Shown in pieces: positions 24,914-34,318 of a DNA stretch of 64,000 nt. The stretch is from Acidobacteriota bacterium (lineage in GTDB: Bacteria; Acidobacteriota; Blastocatellia; Pyrinomonadales; Pyrinomonadaceae). A program made the translations under genes and the position numbers. Each line of letters starts with the position of its first letter. Within the stretch, counting starts at the first letter, position 1. The notes beneath the pieces are model-generated. The model was not told the origin of the DNA, did no database searches, and worked only from the letters and a program-made list of their open reading frames with translations. The stretch is taken from assembly GCA_019239425.1 (NCBI GenBank), contig JAFAZX010000029.1, positions 50,544-114,543 of the forward strand. Reading direction: 5' to 3'.

Positions 24914-27900
24914 TTATGGCAGGGCTTCGACGTTGATGAAGAATTTGAACGTGCCCGTCTGCCGGATGCCCAGAAGGAACTGGACGTTGACCTGGCCGCC
25001 GGGCGGGATCGGGTTCGCGAGCGTGACCGAGCCGACCGCGAGCGTCGAGTTGAAGGCGCCGCCGTTCGGCTGGGCCGGCGGCGTCTCAAGCGTCGTCTGC
25101 TGCACCGTGCAGCTCTTCGAAGGGCAGGCCGCGTTCGTCCCCGAGATGTTCACGACCGTCGGCAGGTTCGGGGTCGCGCTCGAAGTGCGGGCGCGCAGGT
25201 CTGCGTAGCCCTGCGGCACGGGGAACGCCGTCTGGTCGATGACGCGGAAGCGCAGACGCGTGACGGGCGCGCCCGTGTTGTTCGTGATCGTCCGGCGTAT
25301 GAGGAGCGTGCCGAAGGGCGAGTTGTTCGGCGCGTCCACCGCGAAGTCGCGCACGAGGTTGGGCGGGCTTGAGCTTCCGGCCGAAGGGTCGAGGCTGCCG
25401 GCGCCGAGCTGGCCGTTGCGCCCGACGAGACTCGAAAGGTTCTCGGGGCCTGGCGCGCCGAGCCTGCGGCCCGCGCCCGCGTCCGAGCCGGCCGTGTCGA
25501 CGAAGACGAAGTCGGCCGCGTTGTCGTTCGTATCGACGGGCAGGCCGCCGCTCGGGCACGCGCCGGGCGTCGTGGCCGAGCCGCCCTTGCCGCAGTTGTC
25601 CCGGTAGAAGGAGTGCTGAAGGTTGAGAGCAGGATTCAGGGGCGTCAGCCCCGCGCCCTCCCTGTAGAGCGCGTTCGCCTCGGACGTGAAGCCCGCGGCG
25701 TCGAGCCGCGTCGCCGCCGAGAAGCTCGACGACGAAGACGTGTTGAAGAGCGCGACGCCCGTGTTGTCGGCGATGTCGTTTGTGTACGACGCGTCGCCCG
25801 CAGCAGCCGCGCCGAGCGAGTAGCCGGACGAGTTGATACAGAGGTAATGGCCGCGCGCGGGGATGCTCGTCCCCGAAGGGATGGTGCAGCGGACGACGCC
25901 GTCCGAGGCCGCGATTGAATAGCCGGCCGAGCCGTCGGCGGTGGCGACCGTGAGCGTCGAGTCGTTGTTGTTGTAGACCTCCACGAACTCGTCGCCCGCG
26001 CCCGCGGGGCCGCGCAGGCGGAACTCAGAGATGAGCAGGTCGCCCGCCGCGGCCGGCGCCGTCACCTTCGCCCACCAGGTTCCCCAGCGCGAATCCGTCG
26101 GCCCTGTCCCCGCCGTGCCGACGCGCGCGCCCGCGTACTCCTGCACCGTCCAGAGGTCTCGGTCGTTCGAAGGGTCTACGAGCGTGTGGCTGTAATCGCC
26201 CCAGCGGTTGTGCGGCGTGCCGAAGGTCTTCTCGTAGTAGTCCTCGCCCTCCTTGTAGATGACGGGGTCGCGCATCGTGCCGGCGGCGTCCGTCGAGAGG
26301 CGGAGCGCGTAGCCCGCGTCCGCGTAGTCGTCCGACTCGAACTCGGAGAAGCCGAGCAGGACGTCGCCGTTCTTGTTGACGGAGAGCGAAGGGTACGCGT
26401 ACCACTTGCCGCCGTTCGCCGGCGTGGCGGTCGGGTCGTCCACGCGCCCGCCGTCGGCGAAGTCCCCGCTCGCGGCGTCGAGCACAGTCCACTGCGCGGC
26501 GGTGCGGCTGGCGAGCGAGACCGTGTGGCCGAAGGCGTCCGTGCCTAAAGGTGCCCCGGCCGGCAGCGCGACGGTCTGCGCGTAGTAGAGCTTGCCGCCG
26601 CGGAAGACGGGGTTCGAGCGCACCTGCGCGTCGCCCGCGTCGAACTTGCGGGGCGCGGCGGGGCAGGTCTGCGTCGGCAATGAGACGCCCGCGACGCACT
26701 GCTGCGGCAGCATGTCGCCCACGGGCTGCGACCACGCGCCGCCGGGCCGCACCCTGAACGTGTCGGGGATGTTCATCGAAGGGGCGGCGGGCGTGCCCGT
26801 GACGTTCGAGACTCTGTAGGTCGCGCCGCCGCTCGAACCGTGCTGGATGAAGTAGAGCGTGTTCTCCGTCGCGGAGAAGGTCGTGACCGGGTGAACGCAG
26901 AAGAAGCTGTTGCCGAAGCCGCGGAAGAGCGTGGCGACGCCCACGCCTGCGCGCGCCGAAGGGTAGTTGACCAGGAGCGCGCCGAAGCCCGTGTTGCGCG
27001 GCGCGCCGTTCGGCCCCGTGGCCGCGACTTCGAACATGTTCACGGAGACGGCGAGCCAGTTCTTGTTGAAGCCGAGCATCGGGAAGTCTGCCCACTCGCC
27101 CTGCGGGTCGCAGTTCGCCGTGCCGCCCGCGCAGCCGACGACGAAGCGGAAGAGGTTGTAAGTGCCGGCCGGGTCGGAGGTCTGCGAGACGGCGACGCCG
27201 ATGGACGAGTTGGCCGAGCCGGCGCTCGAAGCGATGGCGAGCACCCAGCGCTGGTTGTAAGGGTCGAACTGAATCTGCGGGTCGAAGAAGCCGGAGCCGC
27301 CCGACGCGGCCCAGAACGTGTCGGACGAGAGGGTCGCGAGCGCGGCGCCGGTCGTCTTGTCGTGGACGCGGAAGTTCGAGTTGGTGTTGGTGAAGACCCG
27401 GTCGAGTCCGACCGCGCCGTTGGTGTCGGGCGGGATGAAGAAGTCGTTGGTCGTCCCGGCCTTCGGCGCGTCCTCCTGCGCCAGAAAGGTCTGCGAGGGA
27501 GCGGGCGACGCGGCGAAAGGCGCGGGCGGTTCGGTCGTTTGAAGGTTAGCCGCGGGCGGAGTCGCCTGAGCGTTCGGCGTGTCTTCGATGGTGCCGGGGA
27601 TGGGCGCGGCGCGGCCGTTCGTCGCAGTCTTCCGCAGCGCCTGCGCGCGCTTGGCGAGTTGGGCGAGTTGTCTGAAGTTGACCTGCGTCACCGAGACGGG
27701 ACGTATGCTCTCGGCGGTGACCGGCGCGGGCTTGTCGTTCAGCACGGGAGCGCGCGGCTTTGTGCGCGAGGGCGTTTGTGGGTTTGTCGGTGCGGGCGCC
27801 TGCGGCCTCGGTTTCGTCGAAGGGGCGGGCCGTCTCTCGCCGGCGTCGACGGGAGCCGGCGGCTCTGCTTTGAAGTCCTTGGCGCGCACCTGCGCGCGGG

Positions 27901-28015
27901 CGCGTGAGGCCACGTGGAGAAGCAAAGGGGCGGCCAGCGCCAGAAGGAGCGCGAGGAGGCCGAGCCGGGCCGCCGCCGCCTGCGGGCGCACGGACTTGAA
28001 GGCTTTGCTTCTCAT
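24914..28015 (-). CDS. Large secreted protein with a lamin-tail domain
   Basis: A 1033-residue exported protein. It starts with a signal peptide (ARLGLLALLLALAAPLLLHV, ending ARAQ), then a Pro/Thr-rich disordered region (about 45-190). A large domain (about 190-660) has short repeated motifs such as FDPYNQRWVLAIASS and GRVDDPTATPANGGKWYAY, resembling bacterial sialidase/propeller-like secreted proteins. A lamin-tail domain (about 660-800, DLLISEFRLRGPAGAGDEFV, VYNNNDSTLTV) and a beta-rich C-terminal domain follow. No catalytic motif is evident. Start ATG 28015 is chosen because it begins the signal peptide; ATG 28087 is 24 codons earlier. Confidence 0.72.
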   Translation of the reverse strand: MRSKAFKSVRPQAAAARLGLLALLLALAAPLLLHVASRARAQVRAKDFKAEPPAPVDAGERRPAPSTKPRPQAPAPTNPQTPSRTKPRAPVLNDKPAPVTAESIRPVSVTQVNFRQLAQLAKRAQALRKTATNGRAAPIPGTIEDTPNAQATPPAANLQTTEPPAPFAASPAPSQTFLAQEDAPKAGTTNDFFIPPDTNGAVGLDRVFTNTNSNFRVHDKTTGAALATLSSDTFWAASGGSGFFDPQIQFDPYNQRWVLAIASSAGSANSSIGVAVSQTSDPAGTYNLFRFVVGCAGGTANCDPQGEWADFPMLGFNKNWLAVSVNMFEVAATGPNGAPRNTGFGALLVNYPSARAGVGVATLFRGFGNSFFCVHPVTTFSATENTLYFIQHGSSGGATYRVSNVTGTPAAPSMNIPDTFRVRPGGAWSQPVGDMLPQQCVAGVSLPTQTCPAAPRKFDAGDAQVRSNPVFRGGKLYYAQTVALPAGAPLGTDAFGHTVSLASRTAAQWTVLDAASGDFADGGRVDDPTATPANGGKWYAYPSLSVNKNGDVLLGFSEFESDDYADAGYALRLSTDAAGTMRDPVIYKEGEDYYEKTFGTPHNRWGDYSHTLVDPSNDRDLWTVQEYAGARVGTAGTGPTDSRWGTWWAKVTAPAAAGDLLISEFRLRGPAGAGDEFVEVYNNNDSTLTVATADGSAGYSIAASDGVVRCTIPSGTSIPARGHYLCINSSGYSLGAAAAGDASYTNDIADNTGVALFNTSSSSSFSAATRLDAAGFTSEANALYREGAGLTPLNPALNLQHSFYRDNCGKGGSATTPGACPSGGLPVDTNDNAADFVFVDTAGSDAGAGRRLGAPGPENLSSLVGRNGQLGAGSLDPSAGSSSPPNLVRDFAVDAPNNSPFGTLLIRRTITNNTGAPVTRLRFRVIDQTAFPVPQGYADLRARTSSATPNLPTVVNISGTNAACPSKSCTVQQTTLETPPAQPNGGAFNSTLAVGSVTLANPIPPGGQVNVQFLLGIRQTGTFKFFINVEALP

Positions 28016-28090
28016 GGAGGGTGCGGGCGGACGCGTCTGTCGGGGGACGAACGCGGGGATGATAAACGAGGGCGACCCGCCCCGCAATCT

Positions 28091-28750
28091 TTATCTGCGG
28101 CGCCTCGGCGGACGCGCCGGCTCGGGCGGGAGCGGCCCGGCCCGGCCGTAGCCGACCGTGCACTCGCCTGTGACGAGGTTCACGGCGCCGAGCACGTAGA
28201 CCGGCCCTTCGCCCCCTTCGTCCTCCGCCTCGACCTCGTCCGTCACCCGTGTAGTTTCAGGCCGCTCGCTTCCCCGACGCGCGCGCGCGTCACGGCGGCG
28301 CGGGACGAGCGAATGCGCCGTGAGCAGAAGCGCCGCGCGGCCTTCGACTCCGTGCGCGCGGTACTCGACCTGCGCGCCCTCGAAGGGGCCGACGCAGCGG
28401 CGCATGAGGAGTCGTGCGCGGCGGCGCGTGATGGTGCGTTCGATGTCAAAGGTCTTCGAGAGGGTGGCGGCGACCGAGTGCGTGTCCAGGCGGCGCGCGC
28501 CCTCGGTGTAGAAGCCGACGGAGTCGTTGACGGTCGCCTCGTAGCCGCCCACCGAGAGGAGCCACACGACGCGCCGGTCGACGGGGCCGTTTACGACGCG
28601 CAAGACGCGGAAGTGCGTGTCGAAGAAGGCGGGCGTGATGCCGGTCTTGATAATCGCCTCGCGCGAGCCCGCGACCAACGCGCGCTCCGAGTCGTCGGGC
28701 GACTGAGCGGACGCGAGCGCCGCGAGGACGAAGCACAGCAAAGCTCTCAT
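28091..28750 (-). CDS. Exported protein of unknown function
   Basis: A 219-residue protein with a short signal peptide (MRALLCFVLAALASAQ). The mature part has HFRVLRVVNGPVDRRVVWLL and GYEATVNDSVGFYTEGARR, and a charged tail (RRRDARARRGSERPE) ending GYGRAGPLPPEPARPPRRRR. I do not recognise the family. It lies between the lamin-tail gene and the VWA gene on the same strand, 41 bases after the VWA stop, so an operon with the VWA gene is likely. An exact 13-base duplication (CAGCAAAGCTCTC, at 28737 and 28761) flanks its start. Confidence 0.6.
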   Translation of the reverse strand: MRALLCFVLAALASAQSPDDSERALVAGSREAIIKTGITPAFFDTHFRVLRVVNGPVDRRVVWLLSVGGYEATVNDSVGFYTEGARRLDTHSVAATLSKTFDIERTITRRRARLLMRRCVGPFEGAQVEYRAHGVEGRAALLLTAHSLVPRRRDARARRGSERPETTRVTDEVEAEDEGGEGPVYVLGAVNLVTGECTVGYGRAGPLPPEPARPPRRRR

Positions 28751-28791
28751 CTGCCTTACAGCAAAGCTCTCATCTGTCTTTGAGTCGCGGG

Positions 28792-29736
28792 CTAGTCGCG
28801 GCGCGGGGGCGGCACGTCGTAGAAGCCGGCGCGGGTGCGGGCGACGACCTTCAGCTTCTTACCGCCGGTCTGGAGTCCGCCGAGCCGCACGCGCACCTCG
28901 TGCCAGCCGTCCTTCTTCGCCGCGCCGGCGGACGGCGTAAAGCCGATGACGTACTGGTTGCGCAGCTCCGCGGCGAGGTCTTCGAAGGCCGCGTTCAAAT
29001 CCCTCTCCGACTCGGGGAAGAAGGCCCTGCCGCCCGAGGCGGCGGCCAAGTCTTCGAGGACGGCGCGCCCGCCGTAGCCGAGCGCCGAGTCGATGTTCGG
29101 GTCGAGGATGCCGACGGCGTAGACCGTCACGCCCGACTCCAGGAGCTGCCGCCTCAATTCTCTGAAGGTGTAGCGCGAGACGTTGTCCTGCCCGTCGGTC
29201 AGGAGCACGACGGCGCGGCGGACGTAGCGGCCGTGCTCGGCCTGGTTGAGCCCGACGTAGAGCGAGTCGAAGAGGGCCGTCTGGCCCCACGGCCGGACGG
29301 CCATGTAGCGTTCGAGCGCGGCGAGCACGTCCGCCGGGTCGCCGGTCAAACCCTGAACCAACTGCGGGGCGTTGTTGAAGGCGATGAGGAAGAACTCGTC
29401 CGAGGGGTTGCAGCCCTTGACGAAGCGCGTCAAGGCCGTCTTGACGAGGCCGCGCCGCGCCACGTTAGCCGAGCCGGAGGCGTCGAGCAGGAGGCCGACG
29501 GTCGCGGGCGCGTCGCCCGCGGCGAAAGAGACGACCTCGCTCGGCCGCCCGCCGTCGAGGACTGTGAACGCCTCGCGCGTCAGGCCCGTGATGAGCCCGC
29601 CCTTCTTGTCCGTGACGGTGACCGTGAGGTTGCGCGGCGGCACCGCCTGCTGCCGAGCACAGACAAAGGCGGGAACCGTGAAGAGGGACAACGCCGCGGC
29701 CGCGACACAAGCCTTAACACGACGACGTGTGAACAT
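28792..29736 (-). CDS. VWFA-domain protein of the acidobacterial type
   Basis: A 314-residue exported protein. A signal peptide (1-28) is followed by a short beta domain (NLTVTVTDKKGGLITGLTRE, FTVLDGG) and a von Willebrand factor A domain (about 78-270) with an intact MIDAS: Asp85-x-Ser-x-Ser in LLLDASGSAN, the threonine in PWGQTALFDSL and LLTDGQDN. The combination of the xVxVTDKxGxxVxxL lead-in and VWA matches the VWFA-related Acidobacterial domain family (TIGR03436), which is greatly expanded in Acidobacteriota. The partner ligand is unknown. It is one of the best taxonomic hints in the window. Confidence 0.87.
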   Translation of the reverse strand: MFTRRRVKACVAAAALSLFTVPAFVCARQQAVPPRNLTVTVTDKKGGLITGLTREAFTVLDGGRPSEVVSFAAGDAPATVGLLLDASGSANVARRGLVKTALTRFVKGCNPSDEFFLIAFNNAPQLVQGLTGDPADVLAALERYMAVRPWGQTALFDSLYVGLNQAEHGRYVRRAVVLLTDGQDNVSRYTFRELRRQLLESGVTVYAVGILDPNIDSALGYGGRAVLEDLAAASGGRAFFPESERDLNAAFEDLAAELRNQYVIGFTPSAGAAKKDGWHEVRVRLGGLQTGGKKLKVVARTRAGFYDVPPPRRD

Positions 29737-29755
29737 AAAGGGTGGGGTGCGAAAC

Positions 29756-29822
29756 GCGGAATGCGGATTAAGGGTCGATGAAAGGCAGCGTGCTTCTCAT
29801 CGACCCTTAATCCGCATTCCGC
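29756..29822. repeat. Heptamer hairpin, GCGGAAT family
   Basis: Arms 29756-29781 and 29797-29822 are perfectly complementary over 26 bases, with a 15-nt loop. The unit alternates GCGGAAT and GCGGATT. More unpaired copies follow (CTCAATCCGCAATC, 29828-29841). Confidence 0.92.
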
Positions 29823-29843
29823 AACCCTCAATCCGCAATCGAA

Positions 29844-30863
29844 TCAGCCGGCGCGGAGCGTGCGGACGATGGCGTCGCGGAGGCGCTGGGGCGCGACCTC
29901 CGCGTCGCCCTCGCCCTTCTGCGGGTTGCGCCAGTTGTCGAGGATGGCGACCTTGTGCGCGCAGGCCACGGTGCAGAGCGGCGCGCACCACTTCTCGGTG
30001 TTGTACTCGCGAATGACGTCTTCCTTCGTGTACTGCTCGACGGGGACGCCGGGCGTGCCACGCTGCTGCGAGCAGTAGTGGACGAGCCCGTCCTCGCAGA
30101 CGTAGAGGTAGCGCGCGCCCGAGCGGCACCGCCACTTGTTCTCCTTGCCCGCCGCGAGGTTGTCCTGGAACCAGCCGAGGCGCGCGTACTCGGACTTCTC
30201 CGAGCGCTTCAGCTCGTCGTAGACCTTGCGCTCGCGCTCGGCCAGAGGCTTCAAGAGGCCGTGGCCGTCGTGGATGATGCCGACCGTCGTCGAGAAGCCT
30301 AGCTCCTGCGCGCGGCGCGCGATGACGAGCGCGTCCTCGGGCTTCTTGATGCCGCCGCCGATGACCGAGTTGATGTTGACGTGGAAGTCCGCGTGCTCGG
30401 CGAGGTTCTGGAGCTTCTTGTCGAGGTTCTTCAGGCTCTTCTTCGAGACCTCGTCGGGCTCGACGTTGTCGATGGAGATTTGGAGGTGTTCGAGCCCGGC
30501 CTCGTTCAGACGCCGGATGCGCTCGGGCGTCATGTAGTAGCCGTTCGAGATGAGGCCCGCGATCATCCCGCGCCGGCGGATGTGGCGGATGATCTCGTCG
30601 AGCTCGGGGTGCATCAGCGGCTCGCCGCCCGAGATGGTGATGACCGCGGTGCCGAGCCGCGCGAGCGCGTCGAGACGCGACTTCATCGCGTCGAGGGGCA
30701 CGGGGTCGGAAGTCTTGTCGAACTCGTTGCAGTAGGTGCAGGCGAGGTTACAGCGGCGCATGGGGATGATGTGCGCCAGGACGGGGTGGTCGGTGCGCAT
30801 CAGCGCGCGGGTGATAAAGCGCGCCTCGCGCAGCTTCAACTTTAGAAACGTGCTTCGCTTCAT
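29844..30863 (-). CDS. Radical SAM protein with C-terminal cysteine cluster
   Basis: A 339-residue enzyme. The radical SAM cluster motif is Cys38-x3-Cys42-x2-Cys45 in [13 protein letters not shown], followed by [11 protein letters not shown] (the GGE motif) near 78 and [10 protein letters not shown] near 132. The C-terminal part has [19 protein letters not shown] and [12 protein letters not shown], a SPASM-like set of cysteines that may hold a further iron-sulfur cluster. Related proteins modify peptides or cofactors; no precursor peptide gene is apparent nearby. ATG 30863 was taken; TTG 30866 is also in frame. Function beyond the family is unknown. Confidence 0.87.
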   Translation of the reverse strand: MKRSTFLKLKLREARFITRALMRTDHPVLAHIIPMRRCNLACTYCNEFDKTSDPVPLDAMKSRLDALARLGTAVITISGGEPLMHPELDEIIRHIRRRGMIAGLISNGYYMTPERIRRLNEAGLEHLQISIDNVEPDEVSKKSLKNLDKKLQNLAEHADFHVNINSVIGGGIKKPEDALVIARRAQELGFSTTVGIIHDGHGLLKPLAERERKVYDELKRSEKSEYARLGWFQDNLAAGKENKWRCRSGARYLYVCEDGLVHYCSQQRGTPGVPVEQYTKEDVIREYNTEKWCAPLCTVACAHKVAILDNWRNPQKGEGDAEVAPQRLRDAIVRTLRAG

Positions 30864-30990
30864 CAAGGCTGTTTCGTCTTACAAGCCGCGCGCCGTGGAT
30901 ACGAACGGCTGGCGCCGGCTCTCCTTCGGGGAAATGACCGCTAGACAATACCTAAAGGCGCGACCTCAAATCAAGCGACGAGGCCGGCTG

Positions 30991-31040
30991 AAAAAGGCGA
31001 AGGGTTCTGACCACTCCCGGCGGGCAGAACCCTTCGCCTT
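30991..31040 (-). terminator. Intrinsic terminator of the Lol-like operon
   Basis: AAGGCGAAGGGTTCTG (30994-31009) and its complement (31025-31040) form a perfect 16-bp stem. On the minus strand it is followed by a run of five T (30995-30991). It lies 30 bases after the stop of the LolA-like gene. Confidence 0.88.
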
Positions 31041-31069
31041 GCAGACTTTCAAACTCGCGGGCTTCTTTC

Positions 31070-31780
31070 TCAGCCCTTGACGATCTTCGTGCCCTCGGGC
31101 AGCTGAACTTCGAAGGTGTTCGGCGGGACGCCCGGGTTGCGCTGGATGCCGGTCAGGCGGACGGTCGTCGCGTCGTTGTTCTTCTCGGTGACGCGCGTCT
31201 GGATAGGCATGCCGTCGTCGGTCACCCAGACCTCGGCGAACTGGTAGGAAGCGCCCCCGCGGGGGGTCAGCTTCAGCCACCAGACGTGCGGGCTGCCGGA
31301 GTAGAGCTCGCCCTCGCCGACGATCTCGACGTTGAACTGGTTCTTGGCCTGCGCGCTCGTCATGTTGAGCGCGAAGCTGAGCACGTTATTCGCCTTGTTG
31401 CCGCCCTTGTTGCCGACGTTCTTCGTCGCGCCCTGGTACGCCTGCTTCAGACGCGGGCGGTAGAGGGTGTACTGGCCGCCCGCGACGGAGAGAATCTCCT
31501 GCGCCGGCTTCGCCCAGTCCACGCGGACGTTGGCGTCGCGCCCCTTGCCCGCGACGTAGGCCACGTTGCCCGTGTACACGTCCTTGTCCCGAAGCTGCGC
31601 GTTCCACTTCTCCATGTAGATGGCGGCGCGCATCGAGCCGAGGGTGCGGCGGTTACGGTCCATCTTGTTGAGGATGGAACTGACGAGGCCCGGCCCCTGC
31701 GCCTGTGCGCGGGGCGGGGCCACAGAGAGCGAGGCCAAAAGCATCAGCGCGGCGAGGGCCGGCGCGAACAACTTCTTCAT
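31070..31780 (-). CDS. Outer-membrane lipoprotein-sorting (LolA-like) protein
   Basis: A 236-residue periplasmic protein. The signal peptide (1-28, KKLFAPALAALMLLASLSVA, ending RAQAQ) leads into a LolA/LolB-fold sequence with repeated beta strands: ILNKMDRNRRTLGSMRAAIY, GNVAYVAGKGRDANVRVDW, QYTLYRPRLKQAYQG, WWLKLTPRGG, AEVWVTDDGMPIQTRVTEKN. LolA carries lipoproteins across the periplasm. Start ATG 31780 has AAGGAG 6 bases upstream. It is the last gene of a minus-strand set with an ABC ATPase, an FtsX/MacB-type permease and a lipoprotein, which supports a trafficking role. Confidence 0.82.
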   Translation of the reverse strand: MKKLFAPALAALMLLASLSVAPPRAQAQGPGLVSSILNKMDRNRRTLGSMRAAIYMEKWNAQLRDKDVYTGNVAYVAGKGRDANVRVDWAKPAQEILSVAGGQYTLYRPRLKQAYQGATKNVGNKGGNKANNVLSFALNMTSAQAKNQFNVEIVGEGELYSGSPHVWWLKLTPRGGASYQFAEVWVTDDGMPIQTRVTEKNNDATTVRLTGIQRNPGVPPNTFEVQLPEGTKIVKG

Positions 31781-31858
31781 GCGAACTCCTTCAAACATTC
31801 GGGGAGAACTCCTCTGCCGGTCACAATAACCGGCATAAAACCGGGTAAGTATAGGGAT

Positions 31859-32209
31859 TTACTGCTCTATGTCAACCTCAAAAGCGACCGTCCGACCGTC
31901 CGTGGTCTTCTGTTCCCGCCAGCCCTTCACGCGCAGTTCAGACTCGCCCGTGATTCTGCGCGCGCAGCGCTCGATGTCGTGCGCGTCAGGCTGACCGGTC
32001 GCGGCCGCCCCCGTCGTGCGAATAAGCAGCTTCTGTGCCGCTCCGAGGGCATTTTGATGCGCGGGCGCGCAGGCGAGTTCGCCCCACTCGAACCACCCTT
32101 TGGGCGTAAGAAATACGAAGGCGAGGATGGCGACGCAGAGCACGTCGTACTGCCACGTCGTCCGCCCGTACGACCAGAGGATGACTTTTTTGAAGACGTT
32201 CAGCAGCAT
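31859..32209 (-). CDS. Small membrane-associated protein of unknown function
   Basis: A 116-residue protein with one hydrophobic N-terminal segment (TWQYDVLCVAILAFVFLTP, about 17-35) and a C-terminal soluble part (ERCARRITGESELRVKGW). No family is recognised. It lies between the ABC ATPase gene and the LolA-like gene in the same direction, with 78-94-base gaps, and is probably in that operon. ATG 32209 is used; a TTG at 32230 is possible and would add seven residues. Confidence 0.6.
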   Translation of the reverse strand: MLLNVFKKVILWSYGRTTWQYDVLCVAILAFVFLTPKGWFEWGELACAPAHQNALGAAQKLLIRTTGAAATGQPDAHDIERCARRITGESELRVKGWREQKTTDGRTVAFEVDIEQ

Positions 32210-32245
32210 AAAAAATAAGACAGGTGACAACTGCCGAGGACACGA

Positions 32246-32281
32246 GTGATGAGAAAAGATTGCGTCCTTCTTATCACTCTA
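32246..32281. repeat. Short GTGATAA-type hairpin
   Basis: AGTGATGAGAA and TTCTTATCACT are complementary (one mismatch) around a 13-nt loop. It is a short member or remnant of the GTGATAA family, between the ABC ATPase gene and the small membrane protein gene. Confidence 0.65.
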
Positions 32282-32303
32282 CGACGGCCACCCGCCTTCT
32301 GGA

Positions 32304-33008
32304 TTATATCTGTACACGCGGGCCGGGGGCAACGATTTGCCCGTCGCGCATCTGGATGATGCGCCGACACATGGCGGCCGCCTCCGGGTTGTGCGTGATC
32401 ATGATGATGGTCTGGTTGAAGCGGTAGTTCATCTCCTGAAACATGTTCAGGACGATGGCGGAGTTCTCGGTGTCGAGATTCCCCGTGGGTTCGTCGGCGA
32501 GGATGAGGGCGGGGCGGTTGACGACGGCGCGGGCGAGCGCCACGCGCTGCTGCTCGCCGCCCGAGAGTTCGAGCGGCTTGTGGTGCATCTTGTCTTCGAG
32601 CTGGAGCAGGCGGAGCACCTCGCGCCGGCGCTCGGGGTCACCGCCCTTCTTGCCGTCGCGCCCGCCGTGGATCGATTCGGCGAGCTTCAGGTTCCCCTCG
32701 GCCGTCAGGGTCGGGAAGAGGTTGAAGCGCTGGAAGACGAAGCCTATCTTGCGGCGGCGGATGTCGGTGCGCTTGGCGTCGGTGGCGGCCGTGAGGTCTT
32801 CGCCGTCGATGTGGATGCTCCCCGTGGTCGGCGTCAGCAGCCCGCCAAGCAGGTGCAGCATCGTGGACTTGCCGCAGCCCGAAGGCCCCATGATGGCGAG
32901 GTACTCGCCCTCCTCCACGTCGAGCGACACGCCGCGCAGGGCGGGCACGTCCACGCTCCCCACCCGGTAGACCTTCGTCAGATTTTCCGCCTGTAAGATC
33001 GTTCTCAT
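32304..33008 (-). CDS. ABC transporter ATP-binding protein (LolD/MacB type)
   Basis: A 234-residue ATPase with Walker [10 protein letters not shown] near 40, Q-loop [18 protein letters not shown], signature [19 protein letters not shown], Walker [13 protein letters not shown] and H-loop [10 protein letters not shown]. The form [21 protein letters not shown] at the N-terminus and DEPTGNLDT are typical of the LolD/MacB/FtsE group that powers substrate extraction rather than pumping. It pairs with the permease gene upstream. Its start codon directly abuts a GGTGAAT hairpin and no Shine-Dalgarno is visible, so translation may depend on coupling or on the hairpin. Confidence 0.93.
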   Translation of the reverse strand: MRTILQAENLTKVYRVGSVDVPALRGVSLDVEEGEYLAIMGPSGCGKSTMLHLLGGLLTPTTGSIHIDGEDLTAATDAKRTDIRRRKIGFVFQRFNLFPTLTAEGNLKLAESIHGGRDGKKGGDPERRREVLRLLQLEDKMHHKPLELSGGEQQRVALARAVVNRPALILADEPTGNLDTENSAIVLNMFQEMNYRFNQTIIMITHNPEAAAMCRRIIQMRDGQIVAPGPRVQI

Positions 33009-33090
33009 AGTGAATGGTGAATAGTAAATGGTAAATGGTGTGAAGACAAAAGGCAGCCTCTATTTACCACTCACTATTTACCATTTACCT
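33009..33090. repeat. Heptamer hairpin, GGTGAAT family
   Basis: Arms about 33009-33038 and 33062-33090 pair with a few mismatches. The element lies between the permease stop and the ATPase start, inside an operon; the arm starts at the base next to the ATPase ATG. Confidence 0.9.
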
Positions 33091-33091
33091 C

Positions 33092-34192
33092 TTATTCGTA
33101 TGCGAGCGCGCTGACGGCGTCGAGGTTGGCGGCGCGGACGGCCGGGTAGAGCGCGCCCAAGGCCCCGCCGAGCAGGCCGATGAGCGCCGCCGTCAGGCCC
33201 CAGAGCCAGCTGTACTCGAACGGCAGGGCGTAGGCGCGCTGGATCACGTAGCCGGCCAGAAACGAGACGGCGAAGCCGGCCGCGACGCCGATGACGCTGA
33301 TGAGCACGGCCTCCTTCACGATCTCGCCGACGATGAAGCCGCGCGAAGCGCCGAGCGCCTTCAGGATGCCGATCTCGCGCGTGCGCTCGGTAATCGTCGT
33401 GTACATCGCCAGCATCACCACCAGCCCGCTCACCAGGGCCGAGAGCCCGACCAGCGTGCGCAGGAAGACGCCGAGGTACGGGATGCTCTTCTCGATGTTG
33501 GTGATGATGTCGCGCGTGAGCTGAATCTTGTTGCCCGGCAACGCCTCGTCAATCTTGCGCGCCATCTCGACCGCGCGCCCCGGGTCTTTGAGCTTGACGT
33601 AGACCCAGGTGCACTTGTTCGGCGCCTGGAGCGCGTCCTGCATCGCGGCCAGCGACATCTTGACGCGCGGCCCCGCCTCGGGCGTGTAGACGCCCACGAC
33701 CCTGTAAGTCTGGTTGCCGAAGAGCTTCAGCTCGTTCCCGACCGAGAGTTTGTTGTTGCGCGCCTTGGTCTCGTCGATGACGACCTCGTCCAGGCCCTGC
33801 GGCCCGCGGCCCGCGACGAGGCTCATGCCGTTCATCGCGGCGAACTGTTCCCAGTCCACGCCCTCGACCTGCTCGAAGCCGAAGCCCTTGCCGCCCTGCG
33901 AGACGTAGCGGATGTCGGGCACGGCCATCGCGACGCCGTCGATCTTCAGAAGCTCCTCGGCGTACTTGACCGGCAGGTTGGCGGCGTTCGACATGAGCTG
34001 CGTCGAGCCGGCGTCGCGCGTGAAGACGATCTCGGCCTTCAGGTTCTGCGAGCGCCGTTCGAGGTCGTTCGAAAGCCCGCGCGCCAGCCCCGTGAACAGC
34101 ATCACGAGGCACACGCCCAGCGCCACGCCCGCCGCGCTCACAAGCGCGCGCACCGGCCGCTGCCGCACGTTGGCTGTGACGAGACTCTCCAT
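33092..34192 (-). CDS. ABC transporter permease, MacB/LolC-FtsX family
   Basis: A 366-residue permease. A first transmembrane helix (about 13-32, PVRALVSAAGVALGVCLVML) is followed by a large periplasmic MacB_PCD-type domain (about 45-240), then three helices (about 245-265, 290-315, 335-352) carrying the FtsX motifs TERTREIGILKALGASRGFIV and LLGGALGALYPAVRAANLDAVSAL. This topology is shared by LolC/LolE and MacB, which act on lipoproteins and periplasmic substrates mechanically. Only one permease gene is present, so it would form a homodimer. It is preceded by a hairpin 5 bases from its start. Confidence 0.92.
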   Translation of the reverse strand: MESLVTANVRQRPVRALVSAAGVALGVCLVMLFTGLARGLSNDLERRSQNLKAEIVFTRDAGSTQLMSNAANLPVKYAEELLKIDGVAMAVPDIRYVSQGGKGFGFEQVEGVDWEQFAAMNGMSLVAGRGPQGLDEVVIDETKARNNKLSVGNELKLFGNQTYRVVGVYTPEAGPRVKMSLAAMQDALQAPNKCTWVYVKLKDPGRAVEMARKIDEALPGNKIQLTRDIITNIEKSIPYLGVFLRTLVGLSALVSGLVVMLAMYTTITERTREIGILKALGASRGFIVGEIVKEAVLISVIGVAAGFAVSFLAGYVIQRAYALPFEYSWLWGLTAALIGLLGGALGALYPAVRAANLDAVSALAYE

Positions 34193-34196
34193 CTTT

Positions 34197-34318
34197 GGTG
34201 AATGGTGAATGGTAAATGGTGAATGGTGTTTAGCCGTCTCGGAGCCGGGCTGATTTAACTCAACCTGGCCAGCGCTCGACGACTATTCACCATTTACTAT
34301 CTACCATTCACTATCTAC
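34197..34318. repeat. Heptamer hairpin, GGTGAAT family
   Basis: The left arm (34197-34227, four units) and right arm (34285-34318) pair with mismatches; the loop is about 57 nt. The right arm contains the TAG stop (34317-34315) of the upstream lipoprotein gene. It separates the lipoprotein and permease genes of one operon. Confidence 0.88.
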
